Below, in pieces: positions 1 through 6,708 of a stretch of DNA of 6,708 nucleotides; the first letter of the stretch is position 1, and each line of letters starts with the position of its first letter. The translations under genes were made by a program, and so were the position numbers. The notes beneath the pieces are model-generated. The model saw only the letters and a program-made list of their open reading frames with translations, had not been told where the DNA came from and searched no databases. Location of the stretch: the NCBI GenBank assembly GCA_003488325.1, contig DNLZ01000490.1, forward strand, positions 1,890-8,597, in the 5' to 3' direction. This DNA comes from Planctomycetaceae bacterium. GTDB taxonomy: Bacteria > Planctomycetota > Planctomycetia > Pirellulales > UBA1268.

Positions 1-1361
<1,361 letters not shown>

Positions 1362-1401
1362 GCGCGGCTCGCGGTGGGATGAGGGCTCCGCCGGGGCCGG
1401 C

Positions 1402-1430
1402 AGTCTATCCCGCGCGCACGAGGCGGGCAA
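1402..1430 (-). promoter_or_regulatory. Possible sigma70-type promoter of the citrate synthase gene
   Basis: Read on the minus strand, TTGCCC (1430-1425) is followed after 17 bases by TAGACT (1407-1402). Each hexamer matches four of six positions of the consensus TTGACA / TATAAT, at the ideal spacing. The predicted start of transcription, near 1395, would leave a leader of about 34 nt before ATG 1361. The surrounding DNA is extremely GC-rich, so this is one of the few AT-containing spots in the gap. It is a by-eye match only. Confidence 0.35.
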
Positions 1431-1463
1431 TCGGCGCGGCCGCGTCGTGCCGTGCGTCGACGT

Positions 1464-1482
1464 CGCGCCGGTCCGCGGCGCG
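1464..1482 (-). terminator. GC-rich hairpin after the foldase gene, possible terminator
   Basis: A perfect 7-bp inverted repeat (CGCGCCG / CGGCGCG) with a 5-nt loop begins 11 nt past the TGA stop of the foldase gene (1496-1494). There is no U-tract after the stem, so it is not a classical intrinsic terminator. It could stabilise the mRNA 3' end, act as a U-less terminator, or be chance in GC-rich DNA. Confidence 0.3.
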
Positions 1483-1493
1483 TGCCCCCGGCG

Positions 1494-2930
1494 TCAGCGC
1501 GTCGTCGTGGTGGTCGGGCGGCCGGCGGTCACGGCCTGTCCGCCGGGCGACGCGTTCTGGAAGACGGTCCACACGGGCGTGCGACCGCGCAGTCGGCTGA
1601 GGTAGTCGTTCATCGACTTCTCTCGGCGCTCCTGGCGGAGCGTGTCGCGGATACCCGTCTGCGCCTCGATGAACGGCGTGCGGCCCGCCTCGACGCGCTC
1701 CGTGACCCGGACGATGTGCAGCGCCTTCTCCTCCTCGAGGATCGCGCTGAGCTGCCCGATCGGCAGCGTGAAGATCGCCTCGTCGAGCAGCTTCGACGCG
1801 AGGCTGCCCTTGCTCGTCCAGTCGAAACGCCCGCCGTTGCGGGCCGTGGGCCCCTCGGAGCGGCTCGCGGCCACCTCGGCGAAGGGGCGGCCGGCGAGCA
1901 CCTCGTTGCCCATCTCCGCGAGCAGGTCCCAGGCCTGCTGCTTGGAACGCTTGAGTTCCGTCTTGACCGTAAGCGCCTCGAAGCGGGCCTTGGCGGGATA
2001 GTCGTACTCCGACAGGTGGTTCTGGTACCACGCGATCATCTCGGCGTGGGGAATCTCTCCGGTGTCGTCGACGTTCTTCCGCAGCCACTCCTGCGCGAGA
2101 CCGCGTTCGAAGAACATCTTCCGCATGGAGTCGAGCGACTGGCCGCGGGCCTTGAGAAGGTGCTCGTACTCGATGATGTTGGCGGCGCCCGACTCGCGCA
2201 GCAGGTTGGGCACCATCTGCTCGTCGAACGCCTTGTCGACGTTCTGGCGCACCTCCGGGAGCTTGTCCTCGGGAATCTCGCGACACGCATCGACGTAGAC
2301 GAGGAGCGTCTCGATGTGCTGGTCGATCACCTGGCGGCAGATCTGGGCACGCAGTTCGCGCACCTGCTCGGGCGAGAGGCCGGGCGAGACGCTCTCGAGC
2401 CATTCGAGCGCCTTGGGCGTGAGCAGGTCGCTCTCGAGCACCACCTCGGGTCCGACCCGCGCCACGACGCGGGTCCCTTCGAGCAGCACGGGCTCGGGCA
2501 GGCCGGCGGCGCCGGGTTGGCCCGCGGCCGTCTCCTCGAACGTGGCCGGCACGACGTCACCGGCGGTCGCCCGCAGGGGGCCACCGGGCTTGGAACGAAT
2601 GCTCGAGAGGACGTGTCGTTCGGCGTTCACCGAGCCGTCGGCCGCCGGTTCTTCGGGCAGCCGCTTCGGGGCCGCGTCGGTCTCCTCGAGCGCGTCGGCG
2701 ACGGCGTCTCCCGCCGCCTTGCCGGGCCAGCCGTCGGGTCGCGACACGGCCGAGGGCACGAACGGCACGAGTCCGGGGCTGATCGCGCGGCGGGGATCGG
2801 GCTCCTCGTCCGCGCGCACGGCGGGGGTGACGAGGAGGGCGATGAGGAAGAGCGCCCGCCAGCCGGGGGGCGGCCGACATGCCGCGCGCGGCGCGGGTCG
2901 ACGAGAGCGACGGGTTGGCGGATGTTGCAT
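1494..2930 (-). CDS. Exported SurA-like foldase/chaperone with divergent parvulin (PpiC) domain
   Basis: A 478-residue exported protein, probably a periplasmic chaperone or peptidyl-prolyl isomerase. Residues 1-23 form a long Arg-rich n-region, 25-37 a hydrophobic core (ALFLIALLVTPAV), and AVRA|DEE near residue 40 is a likely signal peptidase I site. Residues 41-150 are a low-complexity Ala/Pro/Glu spacer. Residues 155-290 look like the helical SurA N-terminal domain (ARVGPEVVLESDLL opening, then amphipathic helices). Residues 293-412 resemble a parvulin domain: GRPFAEVAASRSEGPTARNGGRFDW, LDEAIFTLPIGQLSAI, and LHIVRVTER with His405. The usual HIL motif at the start of the parvulin fold is replaced by RFEAL (316-320), so the first catalytic-site histidine is missing and isomerase activity is doubtful. 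The C-terminal tail is Thr-rich. The start is well fixed: an in-frame TAG lies 30 nt upstream (2960-2958), and there is no other ATG, GTG or TTG between it and the hydrophobic core. No Shine-Dalgarno sequence is seen. Orthology to SurA itself is not claimed. Confidence 0.88.
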   Translation of the reverse strand: MQHPPTRRSRRPAPRAACRPPPGWRALFLIALLVTPAVRADEEPDPRRAISPGLVPFVPSAVSRPDGWPGKAAGDAVADALEETDAAPKRLPEEPAADGSVNAERHVLSSIRSKPGGPLRATAGDVVPATFEETAAGQPGAAGLPEPVLLEGTRVVARVGPEVVLESDLLTPKALEWLESVSPGLSPEQVRELRAQICRQVIDQHIETLLVYVDACREIPEDKLPEVRQNVDKAFDEQMVPNLLRESGAANIIEYEHLLKARGQSLDSMRKMFFERGLAQEWLRKNVDDTGEIPHAEMIAWYQNHLSEYDYPAKARFEALTVKTELKRSKQQAWDLLAEMGNEVLAGRPFAEVAASRSEGPTARNGGRFDWTSKGSLASKLLDEAIFTLPIGQLSAILEEEKALHIVRVTERVEAGRTPFIEAQTGIRDTLRQERREKSMNDYLSRLRGRTPVWTVFQNASPGGQAVTAGRPTTTTTR

Positions 2931-2956
2931 GGGCGCGGCACGGCCGAGGGGGCGGG

Positions 2957-2986
2957 ACTATAGGGAGGCCGAACAGGCCGTCGCAA
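2957..2986 (-). promoter_or_regulatory. Possible sigma70-type promoter of the foldase gene
   Basis: On the minus strand, TTGCGA (2986-2981, four of six matches to the -35 consensus) is followed after 18 bases by TATAGT (2962-2957, five of six matches to TATAAT). Transcription would start near 2950 and leave only about 20 nt before ATG 2930, in keeping with the lack of a Shine-Dalgarno sequence. It sits in the 87-nt gap after the kinase stop, and suggests that the foldase gene can be expressed apart from the kinase gene. Confidence 0.4.
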
Positions 2987-3017
2987 GGCCGCCCAAGATT
3001 GGGTTTTACCGCGTGAT

Positions 3018-6665
<3,648 letters not shown>

Positions 6666-6708
6666 CGCGCGGCAGGCGGATGATGCGAGGCGGCTGTTCA
6701 GGGCGGAA

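Noticed and set aside
1501..1520. Short run of repeated CGT/GGT triplets at the end of the foldase gene
   Set aside because: It simply encodes the Thr-rich C-terminal tail (five Thr codons) and is too short to be called a microsatellite.
1405..2403. A 332-codon minus-strand frame overlapping the foldase gene
   Set aside because: It is an alternative frame of the same strand, Arg/Pro-rich throughout, while the foldase frame has recognisable domains and a fixed start.
1452..2963. A 503-codon open frame on the plus strand opposite the foldase gene
   Set aside because: The translation is a compositionally biased Arg/Leu/Glu mixture without domains, and the minus strand holds a clear signal peptide and SurA/parvulin segments.
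2992..3005. Small inverted repeat CCCAA-GA-TTGGG followed by TTTT on the plus strand, terminator-like
   Set aside because: The stem has at most 5 bp with a 2-nt loop (4 bp with a 4-nt loop). The T-run is on the strand with no gene ending here; on the transcribed minus strand the A-run precedes the stem. It is too weak to call.

Overview
The window is very GC-rich and carries three genes, all on the minus strand, with almost no non-coding space. In transcription order they are: a very large membrane-anchored Ser/Thr protein kinase with a C-terminal WD40 region (6665 to 3018), a secreted SurA/parvulin-like foldase or chaperone (2930 to 1494), and a citrate synthase (1361 to the left edge, complete except for its last one or few codons).

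The most likely source is a high-GC planctomycete, possibly of the Pirellulales. The kinase, transmembrane segment, charged coiled coil, 'RRLYVANLYRVADLAQAG'-type linker and WD40 order is a hallmark of that phylum. The SurA-like protein has the long Ala/Pro/Glu-rich spacer and divergent parvulin domain I associate with planctomycete exported proteins, and none of the three genes has a clear Shine-Dalgarno sequence. This assignment comes from protein style only and is not certain.

The gaps are 87 nt (kinase to foldase) and 132 nt (foldase to citrate synthase). Each contains a plausible sigma70-type promoter just upstream of the next gene, and a GC-rich hairpin follows the foldase gene. The genes are therefore co-oriented but probably not one tight operon. 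Their jobs are only loosely related: envelope signalling, envelope protein folding, and entry of carbon into the TCA cycle.

I found no mobile element, CRISPR array, RNA gene or defence-type cassette, and no convincing undescribed system. The points most worth a second look are the 16-motif WD40 array with its regular 126-bp DNA period, its uneven blades, and the parvulin domain that lacks the usual first histidine. Long open frames on the plus strand, opposite all three genes, are judged to be shadows caused by high GC content.
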